A stretch of DNA of 64,000 nt from an uncultured Lachnospiraceae bacterium (GTDB lineage: Bacteria; Bacillota; Clostridia; Lachnospirales; Lachnospiraceae). The translations under genes and the position numbers were made by a program. The stretch is from NCBI GenBank assembly GCA_910586315.1, contig CAJUIP010000010.1, positions 1 through 64,000 on the forward strand, given 5' to 3'. Positions 9,218 through 17,205 of the stretch are shown here, piece after piece. Numbering within the stretch: position 1 is the stretch's first letter; the number at the start of each line of letters is the position of its first letter. The notes below the pieces were generated by a model. The model saw only the letters and a program-made list of their open reading frames with translations. It was not told the DNA's origin and did no database searches.

Positions 9218-10900
9218 ATGGAAACATTTGCCAAGCTGTCATATGTGCGGCCGGAAATGGAAACGATTATGTCTGATGTGAAGGCGATTACAAAGACAAT
9301 GGAAACCGCCGCCTCCTGGGAGGAATTCAAAAATGCCTATATGGACTGGGTAAAGCTGGACATGGAGCTGTCCACAGCCCGGACGATCGTTCATATCCGC
9401 AATACAGTGGATATGCTGGACGAATTTTATGAGGCGGAAAATTCCTATTTTAATGCACAGATGCCACGATACGGGGTTCTTGTGAAGGAAATGGGAACTG
9501 CTATTTTAAACTCTCCCTACCGCGCCCGCATGGAAGAGGAATTCGGAAAAATCCTGATTCAGAATATGGAGGCCCAGAGGCTTCTTTCCAGTGAGGCTGT
9601 CGTTGAGGATATGGCCAGGGAATCCGATCTTGCAGGTCTTTACTCCAAGACTGTAGCTGCCGCCACTGCAGATTTTCGCGGTGAGCCCTGTACGACGTAC
9701 AGCCTGTTAAAACATATGAAGAGCACGGACCGGGGGGAGCGCAGGGAGGCATTTGAGGCCTGGGCATCCCTTTATGAGAGTATTTCGCCGAAAATTGATG
9801 AAATTTACGGCGAACTGGTATCCCTGCGTGTGGGAATGGCGAAAAAGCTGGGCTTTGACAGCTACACTCCGATGGGATATTTGAAGCGCCGCCGCTACGA
9901 TTATAAGCCCGAAGATATGGAAGTATTCCGCAGGCAGGTACGCGAGGTCATCGTTCCGGCCTGTGTAAAGCTGTTTGAACGCCGCCGCAAGGCCCTGGGG
10001 ATAGAAAAACTCCATTATTATGACGAGTCCGTTTCCGGCCCGGAGGGAAATGCAGTTCCCGTCGGAGACAAGGATTATATGGTGGAAAAGGCCCGGCAGA
10101 TGTATCGGGAGCTGTCCCCGGAGACAGGGGAGTTTTTCGACTTTATGGTGGAACACGAGCTGTTTGATCTGGAAACGAAAAAAGGAAAACGGGTGGGCGG
10201 CTACTGTACGATGCTTCCGCTTTATCATGCGCCGTTCATCTTTTCCAATTTTAACGGTACGGCGGCAGATGTGAATGTCCTGACCCATGAGGCCGGACAT
10301 GGCTTTGCCGGCTTTACGGCCGCCAAATTCCAGAGCCTTCCGGAGCTTTGCCACAGCACCAGTGAGATCAATGAGATCCACTCCATGGGTATGGAGCTGT
10401 GGACGTATCCCTGGATGGAAAGCTTTTTCGGGGAAAAAGCCGGACAGTACAGGAGGGACCATTTGATCGAGGCTCTGATGGTGATTCCGTATATGGTCTG
10501 TGTGGATGAGTTCCAGCACAAAGTTTATGAGAATCCGGATATGAGCCCGATGGAGTGGCGCGCCGTCTGGCGCCAGCTGGAAGAAACTTATATGCCCTGG
10601 CGCGATTACGATGGCAATAAATTCCTTTCAGAGGGTGGCTTCTGGATGCAGAAGCAGCATATTTTCCTGTATCCGTTCTATTATGTGGACTACGCTATTG
10701 CCCAGATTGGAGCCTTTGAATTCTATACCTGGATGAAGAAGGACCGCAAGGCGGCCTGGGAGGGCTACTACGAGCTCTGCAGAATGGGAGGTTCCCTGGG
10801 ATATTTTGATTTGTTGGAACACTGCGGCCTCCATAATCTGTTAAAGGAAGGCTCGGTGAAAGAGGCGTTAAAGGCTGTCTTTGAGGAGCTTGAGGTGTAA
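9218..10900 (+). CDS. M3-family oligoendopeptidase (PepF-like)
   Basis: A 560-residue zinc metallopeptidase. The active site NVLTHEAGHGFAGF near residue 358 gives the HExxH zinc ligands, and the downstream EINEIHSMGMELW supplies the third ligand Glu. The long helical N-terminal part and length match the M3 oligoendopeptidase family (about 560-600 residues), which degrades short peptides in the cytoplasm. No signal peptide is seen. It has its own promoter and is convergent with ywlG; a long shared hairpin terminator lies between them. Confidence 0.92.
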   Translation: METFAKLSYVRPEMETIMSDVKAITKTMETAASWEEFKNAYMDWVKLDMELSTARTIVHIRNTVDMLDEFYEAENSYFNAQMPRYGVLVKEMGTAILNSPYRARMEEEFGKILIQNMEAQRLLSSEAVVEDMARESDLAGLYSKTVAAATADFRGEPCTTYSLLKHMKSTDRGERREAFEAWASLYESISPKIDEIYGELVSLRVGMAKKLGFDSYTPMGYLKRRRYDYKPEDMEVFRRQVREVIVPACVKLFERRRKALGIEKLHYYDESVSGPEGNAVPVGDKDYMVEKARQMYRELSPETGEFFDFMVEHELFDLETKKGKRVGGYCTMLPLYHAPFIFSNFNGTAADVNVLTHEAGHGFAGFTAAKFQSLPELCHSTSEINEIHSMGMELWTYPWMESFFGEKAGQYRRDHLIEALMVIPYMVCVDEFQHKVYENPDMSPMEWRAVWRQLEETYMPWRDYDGNKFLSEGGFWMQKQHIFLYPFYYVDYAIAQIGAFEFYTWMKKDRKAAWEGYYELCRMGGSLGYFDLLEHCGLHNLLKEGSVKEALKAVFEELEV

Positions 10901-10910
10901 GCGGAGAATA

Positions 10911-11023
10911 AAAAAGGGGTTGCCGCAAAACAGCAGATTCCTGCAATATATAGTTCCAATACTTGATATTGGATACATATTGTAGAATTGCTGATTTTTG
11001 CGATAACCCCTTGTCTTTTTTAA
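10911..11023. terminator. Long bidirectional terminator hairpin
   Basis: An imperfect inverted repeat of about 110 nt: AAAAAAGGGGTT..GC on the left matches GCGATAACCCCTT..TTTTTT on the right, with inner arms CAGCAGATT/AATTGCTG, CCTGCAATAT/ATATTGTAG, and an apical CCAATACTTGATATTGG hairpin. It lies between convergent genes and has T runs in both directions. Confidence 0.8.
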
Positions 11024-11026
11024 TGC

Positions 11027-11608
11027 TTACTGCTTCTCATAAGCGGCCCGCTCGCCGCCGATGTATTTGAGCCTGGTTCTGGCACATACCACGTGGGCCG
11101 AGCCGACAGTCTTGATTTTCGTGCGGACCGGGACGGCCACGGCGCGAAGGTGCATGCCGATCAGGGTATCTCCGATATCAATTCCCGCATGGGCTTTAAC
11201 GCTTTCCGTGGCGCAGGGAGAAGAGAATCCGTTCCATGCTGCGGTGGAGAAAGAGCCGCCGGCCTTCAGCTGAGGCTTTACATTTACCATTTCCAGATTG
11301 TATTTTAATGCCGCTTCCTCCTCCATGATCAGAGCGCGGTTTAAATGTTCGCAGCACTGAGCGGCCAGGTAGATTCCATGTCTTCTGGTGACAGGATAGA
11401 TGGCATTGAATACGGCCTGTCCTACTTCTTTGCTGGAGTAGCAGCCGATGGCGTGGGCGGCGATTTCGCTGGAGGAGCAGCCCACCACAAGAATCTGCCC
11501 TTCTTTCATACGGGCGGCGGTGATTAATTCCTCCGTCAGTTCCTTTGCCTGTCGGGCAATGGTGTCTAAGTCAACGTCGACGGATGTTGCGATATCTGTT
11601 GCACTCAT
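11027..11608 (-). CDS. ywlG: YwlG/TIGR01440 (UPF0340) family protein
   Basis: A 193-residue cytoplasmic protein of the conserved Firmicute family UPF0340, of unknown biochemical function. Recognisable stretches are ILVVGCSSSEIAAHAIG (about 40-56), QCCEHLNRALIMEEE (about 85-99) and GIDIGDTLIGMHLRAVAVPV (about 145-164), spread over the full family length of 180-190 residues. It starts 24 nt after the pncB stop on the same strand, so it is probably cotranscribed with pncB. Confidence 0.85.
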   Translation of the reverse strand: MSATDIATSVDVDLDTIARQAKELTEELITAARMKEGQILVVGCSSSEIAAHAIGCYSSKEVGQAVFNAIYPVTRRHGIYLAAQCCEHLNRALIMEEEAALKYNLEMVNVKPQLKAGGSFSTAAWNGFSSPCATESVKAHAGIDIGDTLIGMHLRAVAVPVRTKIKTVGSAHVVCARTRLKYIGGERAAYEKQ

Positions 11609-11632
11609 AAAAATACCTCATTTCGTAACGGT

Positions 11633-13090
11633 TTAGTCAAAGTGGTAGGAATCCAGAAGCTGCGCTCTCATGTGCCACAGCTCGTTGGAAAGATCCACAT
11701 GAACCTCATGGGGATTTACAAGACGTTTTGTCTCATCCCATAAGGTATCCAGCTCTTTTTTACAGTATTGCTGAATGTCCATAACCTTGGGAGAATGGTA
11801 TACGCAGGAGCCATTTTTGAATATGGGAATCAAAAGCTCTCTCATGACGTATGTTCCGGGGGCCAGAAGCGTTTTTTTCCAGGTGGCGATGGGGTCAAAC
11901 AGCAGCAGCGAATTGCTGTCGTCGTAGGCTTCCCCTACCAGGCAGATCAGGTCAGCAATGATTTTGTGACTTTCCCGGCCATAAATTCTGTAAATGGTTT
12001 TATTTCCGGGATTGGTGATCTTTTCCGCATTCTCGGATACCTTGATTTTTGGAAGGAATTTTCCGGTAGCCTTGTCTTTGATGGCAGCCAGTTTATATAC
12101 GCCGCCAAAGGACGGGCAGTCCTTGGAGGTAATCAGGTTGGTGCCGACGCCCCAGGAATTGATCGTTGCGCCTTGATTTTTTAAACTGGTAATCAGCGTT
12201 TCATCCAGATCATTGGAGGCGGAGATCACAGCATCATGAAAACCGGCAGCGTCCAGCATCTTTTTCGCTTCTTTCGAGAGGTACGCCAGGTCGCCGCTGT
12301 CCATGCGGATGCCATAGAAGGTCAGAGGGATGCCGGCCTCTCTCATTTCTGTGAATACCTGAATGGCGTGGGGGATACCGGATTTTAAGGTATCATACGT
12401 ATCCACAAGGAGGATGCAGGCGGAGGGATAGAGCTTTGCATAGGTACGGAACGCAGTCAGTTCATCCGGGAAGCTCATAATCCAGCTATGGGCGTGGGTT
12501 CCCTTCACGGGGACGTCAAACATCTGTCCGCAGAGTACGTTGGAGGTTCCGATACAGCCGGCAATCATGGCGGCACGGGCGCCGTAAATTCCTGCATCCG
12601 GGCCCTGAGCACGGCGGAGTCCGAATTCCATCACACCATCTCCGCGGGCGGCATGGACAATGCGTGCGGTTTTTGTGGCGATAAGGCTCTGATGGTTAAT
12701 GATGTTTAAAAGGGCCGTTTCAATGAGCTGGGCCTGCATGATGGGGGCAATGACCTTTACTAACGGCTCCCGCGGGAAGACAACGGTTCCCTCGGGAATC
12801 GCGTAAATATCTCCGGTGAACCGGAAGGTTAAAAGGTATTCCAGAAATTCTTCTCTGAAAATGCCTGTGGAGCGGAGATATTCGATGTCCTCTTTATCAA
12901 AATGCAGGTTTTCGATATATTCGATCACCTGCTCTAAGCCGGCCGCAATGGCGAATCCGTTACCGTTGGGATTGGCGCGGTAAAAGGCATCGAAAATAAC
13001 CGTTTCGTTGGCATCTTTCGCGTAAAAATATCCCTGCATCATGGTCAGCTCATAAAGGTCCGTGAGCAAAGTGAGATTTCGTTGGCTCAT
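11633..13090 (-). CDS. pncB: Nicotinate phosphoribosyltransferase
   Basis: A 485-residue enzyme of NAD salvage. It joins nicotinate and PRPP to make nicotinate mononucleotide, with ATP. The N-terminus NLTLLTDLYELTMMQGY is the family hallmark; GTHAHSWIMSFPDE (near 200) carries the conserved catalytic His, and TFYGIRMDSGDLAYLSK (near 265) the phosphoribosyl-binding part. Length fits the 480-490-residue Gram-positive type. The start follows AAGGAGAACGTATT. A promoter with a palindrome in its spacer lies upstream at 13131-13158, suggesting repression by a regulator, perhaps of NAD synthesis (inference). Confidence 0.94.
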   Translation of the reverse strand: MSQRNLTLLTDLYELTMMQGYFYAKDANETVIFDAFYRANPNGNGFAIAAGLEQVIEYIENLHFDKEDIEYLRSTGIFREEFLEYLLTFRFTGDIYAIPEGTVVFPREPLVKVIAPIMQAQLIETALLNIINHQSLIATKTARIVHAARGDGVMEFGLRRAQGPDAGIYGARAAMIAGCIGTSNVLCGQMFDVPVKGTHAHSWIMSFPDELTAFRTYAKLYPSACILLVDTYDTLKSGIPHAIQVFTEMREAGIPLTFYGIRMDSGDLAYLSKEAKKMLDAAGFHDAVISASNDLDETLITSLKNQGATINSWGVGTNLITSKDCPSFGGVYKLAAIKDKATGKFLPKIKVSENAEKITNPGNKTIYRIYGRESHKIIADLICLVGEAYDDSNSLLLFDPIATWKKTLLAPGTYVMRELLIPIFKNGSCVYHSPKVMDIQQYCKKELDTLWDETKRLVNPHEVHVDLSNELWHMRAQLLDSYHFD

Positions 13091-13130
13091 AATACGTTCT
13101 CCTTATCGGTGGTAGGATTTTATTTTCTCC

Positions 13131-13158
13131 AGTATAGCATGATATCATGAAAACGCAA
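13131..13158 (-). promoter_or_regulatory. pncB promoter with palindromic spacer
   Basis: On the minus strand: TTGCGT, 16-nt spacer, TATACT. The spacer includes the perfect palindrome CATGATATCATG (13138-13149), placed where a repressor would block RNA polymerase. The regulator is not identified. Confidence 0.55.
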
Positions 13159-13225
13159 ATGAATTGTTAATAAAATAACAAATATGGGGCATTCACAGGA
13201 CAAACTGTTGTAACAGTTCAGCCTT

Positions 13226-13262
13226 GCATCTTTTTGTCTGCGTACTACAGACAGGAAGATGC
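13226..13262. repeat. Degenerate copy of the third repeat hairpin
   Basis: GCATCTTTTTGTCTGCGTAC followed by TACAGACAGGAAGATGC: same stem plan as the third hairpin of the 130-bp repeat but diverged, with the pairing kept. Confidence 0.7.
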
Positions 13263-13296
13263 AAGACGGAAGTTATTGTTCACGGGAGGGAGGGGG

Positions 13297-13329
13297 GCAT
13301 CTTCTTGCCCGCGTACCGCGGACAAGAAG
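13297..13329. repeat. Isolated copy of the third repeat hairpin
   Basis: GCATCTTCTTGCCCGCG, TAC, CGCGGACAAGAAG. It is identical in sequence to the start of copy B (13363 onward). The preceding GTTCACGGGAGG (from 13279) resembles the outer end of copy A, so this may be an internally deleted copy. Confidence 0.8.
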
Positions 13330-13362
13330 TGGACAAAATGCAGATAAAGTATGGCTGGGAAA

Positions 13363-13492
13363 GCATCTTCTTGCCCGCGTACCGCGGACAAGAAGCATCG
13401 GGCGTTCGCCCGATGTGGAAAAACAGATAAAATCAGTCTTACAAGCAAGCTTGACGACTGTTTTTATCCGTTTTTCCCCGCCTTGCGAACTG
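13363..13492. repeat. 130-bp three-hairpin repeat, copy B (inverted)
   Basis: Reverse complement of copy A at 8956-9085 with only a few differences (for example ATCCG/ATCTG, GGGTG/GGGCG). Same three hairpins in reversed order. Lies between the pncB promoter and the ileS T-box. Confidence 0.88.
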
Positions 13493-13569
13493 CTACGGAA
13501 AAATTTGAGAACCTAAGAGGAAAACCTTGACTTTTTCCAGGCAAATTCTTATAATTATAGAACCTAAAA

Positions 13570-13817
13570 CATATGAAACAGCAATGACGGAGACAGTAAA
13601 TCTGCAGGAAGGCCAAAGCGAGCCGGGGATGATGGAAGCCTGGCGCCGGATGCAGATGGAAAATCACTCCTGAGCTGACGGCTGAAATGAAAAGCGCTGC
13701 AAGTAAGCCTGTCCGGTTTTCCCCCGTTAAAAGGAACTCATATGTCAGTATGCAGTGATAGGTGGTACAACGAGCTTATATCTCGTCCTGTTCGCAAGAG
13801 CGGGGCGATTTTTGTTT
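13570..13817 (+). promoter_or_regulatory. T-box leader (tRNA-Ile) of ileS with terminator
   Basis: A classic T-box riboswitch. Stem I starts at AATGACGGAGACAGTAAATC. AGCGAGCCGGGGATGATGG lies in the stem I upper part. The specifier loop GAAAATCACTCCTGAGC presents ATC (13663-13665), an isoleucine codon. The T-box sequence GATAGGTGGTACAACGAG is at 13757-13774. The terminator stem CGTCCTGTTC-GCAA-GAGCGGGGCG (13784-13807) with a T run follows. Uncharged tRNA-Ile should stabilise the antiterminator and switch ileS on. Confidence 0.92.
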
Positions 13818-13849
13818 TCATCAGGGAAAGCAAAAATCCGCAGCAGGCG

Positions 13850-13878
13850 GAGAATCCTGCAAAGCAGGATTCTTTTTC
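13850..13878 (+). terminator. Second terminator-like hairpin in the ileS leader
   Basis: AGAATCCTGC, loop AAA, GCAGGATTCT followed by TTTTTC: a perfect 10-bp stem with T run, after the T-box terminator and about 100 nt before the ileS start. Its right arm and T run recur at 35468-35483 downstream of the MsmX-type gene. Confidence 0.7.
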
Positions 13879-13980
13879 GAGGGTGAAGAGGAAAAAGCGG
13901 AGGCATACGACACAAACGGATAACCGAAAGACGCTGTGAAGAGAAAGCAGCACACGAAACAAGATTGGAGGAACTGTGTC

Positions 13981-16900
13981 ATGTACGAGAAAGTGTCGAC
14001 AGATTTGAATTTTGTGGACAGAGAAAAGCGGGTGGAGAAATTCTGGAGGGATCAGAAAATCTTTGAGAAGAGTATCGACAGCAGAAAAAAGGGAACACCC
14101 TATGTATTTTACGACGGACCGCCGACGGCCAATGGGAAGCCCCATATCGGTCATGTGCTGACCCGCGTAATTAAAGATATGATTCCCAGATACCGCACCA
14201 TGAAGGGATATATGGTTCCCAGAAAAGCAGGATGGGATACCCACGGGCTTCCCGTCGAGCTGGAAGTGGAGAAGAAGCTGGGCCTGGACGGAAAGGAGCA
14301 GATCGAGCAGTACGGTTTGGAACCGTTCCTCGGGCACTGTAAAGAGAGCGTATGGAAATATAAAGGCATGTGGGAGGACTTCTCCAGCACCGTTGGATTC
14401 TGGGCTGATATGGAGCACCCCTATGTTACTTATCATGATGATTATATCGAATCCGAGTGGTGGGCGCTTAAAGAGATCTGGAACAAGGGGCTGCTTTATA
14501 AGGGATTTAAGATCGTTCCCTACTGCCCGCGCTGCGGCACTCCCTTATCGAGCCATGAGGTGGCGCAGGGATATAAGGATGTAAAAGAGCGTTCCGCCAT
14601 CGTCCGTTTTAAGGTAAAAGACGAGGATGCATATATTCTGGCATGGACCACGACGCCCTGGACGCTTCCCAGCAACATTGCCCTCTGCGTAAATCCGAAG
14701 GAGACCTATGTGAAGGCAAAGGCCGCCGATGGATATACGTACTATATGGCGGAAGCGCTTCTGGATACGGTTCTTGGCAAACTGGCCGATAAGGAGAACG
14801 GGATTCCGGCTTATGAGATCTTAGAGACGTATACCGGAAAAGAACTGGAGTATAAAGAGTATGAGCCGCTTCTGGACTGCGCGGTGGAGATCTGCAGAAA
14901 ACAGAATAAAAAGGCATACTATGTGACTTGTGCGGATTATGTTACGCTTACCGACGGTACCGGAGTGGTACACATCGCTCCGGCATTCGGTGAGGACGAT
15001 GCCCAGGTGGGCAGAAAATATGATCTTCCGTTTGTGCAGCTTGTGGATGCCAAAGGAAATATGACGGAGGAGACTCCGTACGCCGGCGTGTTCGTAAAGA
15101 AGGCCGACCCCATGGTATTAAAGGATTTAGACAGCAAGGGCCTGCTGTTCGAAGCGCCTGTGTTTGAGCACAGCTATCCGCACTGCTGGAGATGTGACAC
15201 TCCTCTTATCTACTATGCGCGTGAGTCCTGGTTCATTAAGATGACCGCCGTAAAAGAGGATTTAATCAGAAATAACAACACGATTAACTGGATTCCGGAA
15301 TCCATCGGCAAGGGCCGTTTTGGAGACTGGCTGGAAAATATTCAGGACTGGGGTATTTCCAGAAACCGTTACTGGGGAACTCCGCTTCCTGTATGGCAGT
15401 GTGAGTGCGGCCATATGCACTGCATCGGTGGACGGGATGAATTGAAGAAGATGAGCCCCAACTATGCGGATGTGGTGAAAAAGTACGGGAAGGAGATGGA
15501 CGGAAGTCAGGGAGAAGTGGAGCTTCACCGTCCGTTTATTGATGATGTGGTTATTACCTGTCCGGAGTGCGGCAAAGAAATGCACCGGGTACCGGAGGTT
15601 ATTGACTGCTGGTTCGACTCCGGAGCCATGCCCTTCGCACAGCACCACTATCCTTTTGAGAATCAGGAATTGTTTGAATCGCAGTTTCCGGCCCAGTTTA
15701 TCTCTGAGGCAGTGGACCAGACAAGAGGATGGTTCTACTCTCTGCTTGCGGAATCCACACTGTTATTCAACAAGGCGCCCTATGAGAACGTTATCGTTCT
15801 GGGCCATGTCCAGGATGAGAACGGCCAGAAGATGAGCAAATCCAAGGGCAATGCCGTTGATCCCTTTGAGGCGTTAGCGCAGTACGGCGCAGATGCCATC
15901 CGCTGGTATTTCTATATTAACAGCGCCCCTTGGCTCCCGAACCGCTTCCATGGGAAGGCAGTGATGGAGGGACAGAGAAAGTTCATGGGAACCCTCTGGA
16001 ACACGTATGCGTTCTTTGTTCTCTACGCAAATATTGATAATTTTGACGCCACAAAATACAGCCTGGATTATGAGAAACTGTCTGTGATGGATAAGTGGCT
16101 GTTATCCAGATTGAATTCCACTGTGAAAGAGGTAGACCATGATCTGGAGAATTACCGGATCCCGGAGGCCGCGAGAGCTCTTCAGGATTTCGTGGATGAC
16201 ATGAGCAACTGGTATGTAAGAAGAAGCCGCGAGCGTTTCTGGGCAAAGGGAATGGAGCAGGATAAGATCAATGCCTATATGACGTTATATACCGCCTTGG
16301 TAGATCTGTCCAAGGCAGCGGCTCCGATGATTCCGTTCATGACCGAGGAAATCTATTTGAATCTGGTAAAATCCATCGATGCCGCTGCCCCGGAGAGCAT
16401 CCACCTGTGTGATTTCCCGGAAGTGAAGGAAGACTGGATTGACTCTGAACTGGAAACAAAGATGGATGAGGTCTTAAAAATCGTGGTTATGGGCCGTGCT
16501 GCCAGGAATACGGCAAACATCAAGAACCGCCAGCCCATTGCCAGAATGCTTGTAAAGGCGCCAAGGGAGCTTCCGGAGTTCTATCAGGAGATTGTTGAGG
16601 ATGAGCTCAATGTAAAGAGCGTGGAATTTACCGATGACGTTCGTGAGTTTACTTCCTATACCTTCAAGCCGCAGCTTAAGACTGTCGGACCGAAATACGG
16701 AAAACAGCTTGGAAACATCAGAAAAGCCCTTACGGAGTTAGACGGCAATGCCGCTATGGACACCTTAAATGAGAAGGGCGCCCTGACTTTCGCCTTTGAC
16801 GGGACAGAAGTGGTTCTCACAAAGGAAGATTTGCTGATTGACATGGCCCAGACGGAAGGCTATGTTTCTGAGGGAGATAACACCATCACTGTGGTTCTGG

Positions 16901-17184
16901 ATACAAGAATGACTCCTGAACTTCTGGAAGAGGGATTTTACAGAGAGTTAGTCAGCAAGATTCAGACGATGAGAAAGGAAGCCGGCTTTGAGGTCATGGA
17001 CCATATCTACGTCTATGCGGACAAGAATGAAAAGATTGCCGGAATCATTAAGAATTATGCAGACCATTTAAAGGAGGAGGTCCTGGCGGACAGCATTGGC
17101 CTTGGCCAGATGACCGGATATACAAAGGAATGGAACATTAATGGGGAAAACGTGATTCTTGGTGTTGCCAAGGTGACGAAATAA
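13981..17184 (+). CDS. ileS: Isoleucyl-tRNA synthetase, type 2
   Basis: A 1067-residue class I aminoacyl-tRNA synthetase that charges tRNA-Ile and edits valine. The HIGH motif is in GKPHIGHVL (near residue 54), KMSKS in GQKMSKSKGNAVDP (near 620), and the CP1 editing domain lies between. Zinc-ligand pairs CPRCGT, CWRCDT and CPECGK are present. The wording GYMVPRKAGWDTHGLPVE and KMSKSKGN, and the length near 1060, point to the eukaryote-like type 2 enzyme, a form known for natural mupirocin resistance. I chose ATG 13981, which has GGAGGAACTGTGTC before it, over an in-frame upstream start at 13936. It is controlled by the T-box upstream. The phosphorylase gene starts 21 nt after its stop. Confidence 0.96.
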   Translation: MYEKVSTDLNFVDREKRVEKFWRDQKIFEKSIDSRKKGTPYVFYDGPPTANGKPHIGHVLTRVIKDMIPRYRTMKGYMVPRKAGWDTHGLPVELEVEKKLGLDGKEQIEQYGLEPFLGHCKESVWKYKGMWEDFSSTVGFWADMEHPYVTYHDDYIESEWWALKEIWNKGLLYKGFKIVPYCPRCGTPLSSHEVAQGYKDVKERSAIVRFKVKDEDAYILAWTTTPWTLPSNIALCVNPKETYVKAKAADGYTYYMAEALLDTVLGKLADKENGIPAYEILETYTGKELEYKEYEPLLDCAVEICRKQNKKAYYVTCADYVTLTDGTGVVHIAPAFGEDDAQVGRKYDLPFVQLVDAKGNMTEETPYAGVFVKKADPMVLKDLDSKGLLFEAPVFEHSYPHCWRCDTPLIYYARESWFIKMTAVKEDLIRNNNTINWIPESIGKGRFGDWLENIQDWGISRNRYWGTPLPVWQCECGHMHCIGGRDELKKMSPNYADVVKKYGKEMDGSQGEVELHRPFIDDVVITCPECGKEMHRVPEVIDCWFDSGAMPFAQHHYPFENQELFESQFPAQFISEAVDQTRGWFYSLLAESTLLFNKAPYENVIVLGHVQDENGQKMSKSKGNAVDPFEALAQYGADAIRWYFYINSAPWLPNRFHGKAVMEGQRKFMGTLWNTYAFFVLYANIDNFDATKYSLDYEKLSVMDKWLLSRLNSTVKEVDHDLENYRIPEAARALQDFVDDMSNWYVRRSRERFWAKGMEQDKINAYMTLYTALVDLSKAAAPMIPFMTEEIYLNLVKSIDAAAPESIHLCDFPEVKEDWIDSELETKMDEVLKIVVMGRAARNTANIKNRQPIARMLVKAPRELPEFYQEIVEDELNVKSVEFTDDVREFTSYTFKPQLKTVGPKYGKQLGNIRKALTELDGNAAMDTLNEKGALTFAFDGTEVVLTKEDLLIDMAQTEGYVSEGDNTITVVLDTRMTPELLEEGFYRELVSKIQTMRKEAGFEVMDHIYVYADKNEKIAGIIKNYADHLKEEVLADSIGLGQMTGYTKEWNINGENVILGVAKVTK

Positions 17185-17205
17185 GAATGTAGGAGGGACA
17201 GTGAC

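Noticed and set aside
9707..10519. 270-codon minus-strand frame over the M3 peptidase gene
   Set aside because: Antisense to the HEAGH active-site region of a full-length peptidase; no start signal.
13224..13448. Short frames of 67-85 codons over the repeat hairpins
   Set aside because: They repeat the peptide FLPAYRGQE or LLARVPRTRS only because the DNA hairpin is repeated; no gene.
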